The translations under genes were made by a program, and so were the position numbers. Of a stretch of 64,000 nucleotides of DNA, positions 61,875-64,000 are shown piece by piece. The first letter of the stretch is position 1; the number at the start of each line of letters is the position of its first letter. Source of the stretch: Hexactinellida sp. DTS-2022 (lineage: Eukaryota > Porifera > Hexactinellida); the NCBI GenBank assembly GCA_028753945.1, contig JAPNXP010000001.1:12204501-12268500 (forward strand), in the 5' to 3' direction. The notes beneath the pieces are model-generated. The model ran no database searches. It saw only the letters and a list, made by a program, of their open reading frames with translations, and was not told where the DNA came from.

Positions 61875-64000
61875 TTAACTATTATTTTCGAATTTAACAG
61901 AAATAATAGGTTCATAATGATTCCCAATATTTCGTATATATATCCCATTTGGGGTTGGCGCCTTCATTAACTCTTCAAAAGTTGATCCATTCCCTGAAAA
62001 TCCAATCCAACGTGTTCCCAACGGACCCAAGAATACCCAGATATCTATATTAAATAACAAAGCAGTTGCAAAGAGTTCAAGATCAGTAGCCCATTTCCCA
62101 CTCTTCCTCATTCCTGTTTTGTTGACCCAGTCTTGTACATTTCGATAATTACCCTGCGTATAAACATATTTTGTGCGTAAATATTTATTGCAACTCATAC
62201 TTAGGTCACCTAGCATATTATCAATTATTAGCTCCCTAAACTCTGCATGGAAATCTTGACTACCAGTGATGAGATAAGAAATTGTCGAGAAATAGCAATT
62301 TCCATCGCCAATTATATATTGAGTCAAGTTTGGCGAATAACTAAATAAACTTTCTTCATTATCTACAATATCATTATAGGAGTACGGTAACTCCTCGCGA
62401 AAGTGAAACTTCCACTTTTTACATGTAGAAATCTGCCAGTCTGTATGTGGCGGACGAAAGCTTGGTAGTACATATCGTATTAGCCCCGTCTCAACTATTT
62501 CCTCATCTGTAATTATAGAGGCCACTCGCATTACCTTTGATGCAGTTTGCGTACGTAAACTAGATAACTTTTCGCATTTTCGTGGGACAAATTTACGCTT
62601 AATTTTACATATTTTATTTTTCTTCTCAACTTTTTTCTTCTTAAATGTTTGAAATTCATATGATTTAGGTTGTAAATAACCGCAATACACTTTCTTTTTT
62701 CGTGACCATTCTTCAACACTTTCCTCTTCCAAACTATTTCTTACTCTTTTATGACCTTTAAATACCTTATTCGCTCGCGGGTGAAAGGCAAATTGAAACG
62801 CTGATAACCTACTTACTATACCAGGATACAACAATTGTATCAAATCTCCAGGCCTCAAATTAGTTTTGGATTCCAAAATATTTAACTTCACAATACGCAT
62901 CCAATTCTCCACAATAGCGTTGCTAAAGATGCTAGTCTTGTTCTTATCCGCTACACTAATAGGTCCTAAGATTATTCCACTCCATAAAGGTAATATAGGT
63001 AGGTAGAATGTTAACAAGTATTCTATAAGCTCAGGATTATAACAAGGATTTGGATCTGCATTTTTTCCTGGATTATTGTTGATCCAAGATTTGCAATTTT
63101 TTGCAATATTTACAAAATGTTTGCCGAAAGGGGATTTTTCTCTGTATGTTTTACTATCCTTGTTATCAATAGCAATATTATTATCGTCCATATGTTCTTC
63201 AACCAAATATTCATTAGTCTCTGAGGAGTTTACGGAATCATTACTAATGAATGTTTCTAGCAAATGAGTATGTGTCTTTACTATTGCACTTAAAGAACTA
63301 CTCATAAATACAATGCATAAAGATTGGAATAAATTATTGATACTTGTCATTTCAACAGCGCGTACAATAAATCCGATACTATGTAAAAACAGTTTTCTCA
63401 CTTCTTTTTGTAGTTTAAATTTTTTATTTATATGAAATCCTATGCTGTGCATTAAATGAGCCGAACATAAGTGAAGAATTACTTTAAAGTCCGTCTCATT
63501 AACTGCAGAATTTACATCTACCATATTCCAACACTTATGGAGATAAGTATCTATATCACACTTGAGAAAAATACTACAAGAACTGTGAATCAAAACCCAG
63601 CTGAAATCTATTTCAACTTGTGAAATGTTTAGATCGCCCAGTATTTTCTTTGCATCAAGGGACCATTTGTGCAAAAAATAACTTATTTCAGCACTGGTGT
63701 GTCCTGAACTAATCATTTCTGCTAGTGGAATTGGACTAGTGGAGTAAGTAGGATGTCTTACAGTTAGAGCGTAATAGAATACTTTCTTTAGTGAGGGTTC
63801 TATTTTCCTAACAATTGATCCTGTGGCATCCAAGTGAAGAACAATTCTTGTATCTTTAAACAATTTCAATATTTTGATTTGATCTTCAGTGTACATATGT
63901 ACAATAAAAGGATTATGACTTAGTGACTGTATGTAACCTCTAACATGAAGGCCAATAACACTATTTCTATAATACTGTTGTAAGCTAATTAACTCAGTCC
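61875..64000 (-). CDS. DDE-type transposase fused to an OTU cysteine-protease domain (5' end outside window)
   Basis: The frame is open from the right edge to a stop at 61875; an ATG at 63896 exists, but coding-like sequence (NPFIVHMYTEDQ context) continues upstream, so it is 5'-partial with at least 708 codons. Counting from that ATG, residues ~15-420 look like a transposase core: VLHLDATGSIVRKI, PLAEMISSGHTSAEISYFL, EIDFSWVLIHSS, HLCSAHLMHSIG and SNAIVENWMRIVKLNIL, with D, D and E candidates. A lysine-rich linker follows. Residues ~520-665 fit an OTU domain: IIGDGNCYFSTISYLITGS (Asp and Cys) and GNHYEPIIS (His). OTU enzymes cleave ubiquitin. No stops or frameshifts are visible. Confidence 0.8.
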   Translation of the reverse strand, partial: TELISLQQYYRNSVIGLHVRGYIQSLSHNPFIVHMYTEDQIKILKLFKDTRIVLHLDATGSIVRKIEPSLKKVFYYALTVRHPTYSTSPIPLAEMISSGHTSAEISYFLHKWSLDAKKILGDLNISQVEIDFSWVLIHSSCSIFLKCDIDTYLHKCWNMVDVNSAVNETDFKVILHLCSAHLMHSIGFHINKKFKLQKEVRKLFLHSIGFIVRAVEMTSINNLFQSLCIVFMSSSLSAIVKTHTHLLETFISNDSVNSSETNEYLVEEHMDDNNIAIDNKDSKTYREKSPFGKHFVNIAKNCKSWINNNPGKNADPNPCYNPELIEYLLTFYLPILPLWSGIILGPISVADKNKTSIFSNAIVENWMRIVKLNILESKTNLRPGDLIQLLYPGIVSRLSAFQFAFHPRANKVFKGHKRVRNSLEEESVEEWSRKKKVYCGYLQPKSYEFQTFKKKKVEKKNKICKIKRKFVPRKCEKLSSLRTQTASKVMRVASIITDEEIVETGLIRYVLPSFRPPHTDWQISTCKKWKFHFREELPYSYNDIVDNEESLFSYSPNLTQYIIGDGNCYFSTISYLITGSQDFHAEFRELIIDNMLGDLSMSCNKYLRTKYVYTQGNYRNVQDWVNKTGMRKSGKWATDLELFATALLFNIDIWVFLGPLGTRWIGFSGNGSTFEELMKAPTPNGIYIRNIGNHYEPIISVKFENNS

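Overview
The window looks like nuclear DNA of an invertebrate animal. It has spliced genes with GT/AG introns (a PRPF19 splicing factor, a HORMA-domain meiotic protein, an RNF213-like tail, a PARP exon), a Tudor/CCCH protein of the germline small-RNA type, animal-type DNA transposons (hAT, MULE, P/THAP), AT-rich intergenic DNA and very many MITEs. The coiled-coil plus NHL-repeat proteins without RING or B-box make a sponge my best guess, held with low confidence.

Left third (1-26 kb): a Mutator-like transposase fragment runs off the left edge on the minus strand. It is followed by the last four exons of an RNF213-like gene with nested MITEs in its last intron, an intronless DUF72 gene, and an intronless 1179-residue three-Tudor/CCCH gene. 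Next is a DINE/Helentron-like repeat with a (TG)n tract, tandem ~140-bp units and a terminal hairpin cluster, into which a young MULE has jumped. Then come PRPF19 in three exons, a nested pair of long palindromic elements, and a 2.6-kb hAT element with perfect 8-bp target duplications but two frameshifts.

Middle (26-48 kb): a ~6.5-kb segment carrying an NHL-repeat gene and several decayed genes is present twice (about 26.33-32.79 and 40.85-47.74 kb). The second NHL copy is frameshifted. The two copies differ by clean transposon insertions, so each serves as the empty site for the other. Between them is a three-copy head-to-tail array of a ~1.41-kb unit that looks related to the DINE-like element, then a 53-bp repeat present three times around an 18-bp palindrome.

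Right third (48-64 kb): another long palindromic element sits beside a two-exon HORMAD gene with a Hop1-like PHD and possible winged-helix region. Further on are a PARP catalytic exon, a complete P-type element with 8-bp target duplications whose THAP region is split by a 442-bp palindrome, and a DDE-type transposase fused to an OTU cysteine-protease domain that runs off the right edge.

Probable host genes are the RNF213-like gene, DUF72, the Tudor/CCCH gene, PRPF19, the NHL gene, HORMAD and PARP. Most of the rest is transposon-derived. The genes show no operon-like organisation; the Tudor and HORMA proteins would both act in the germ line, but nothing in the sequence links them.
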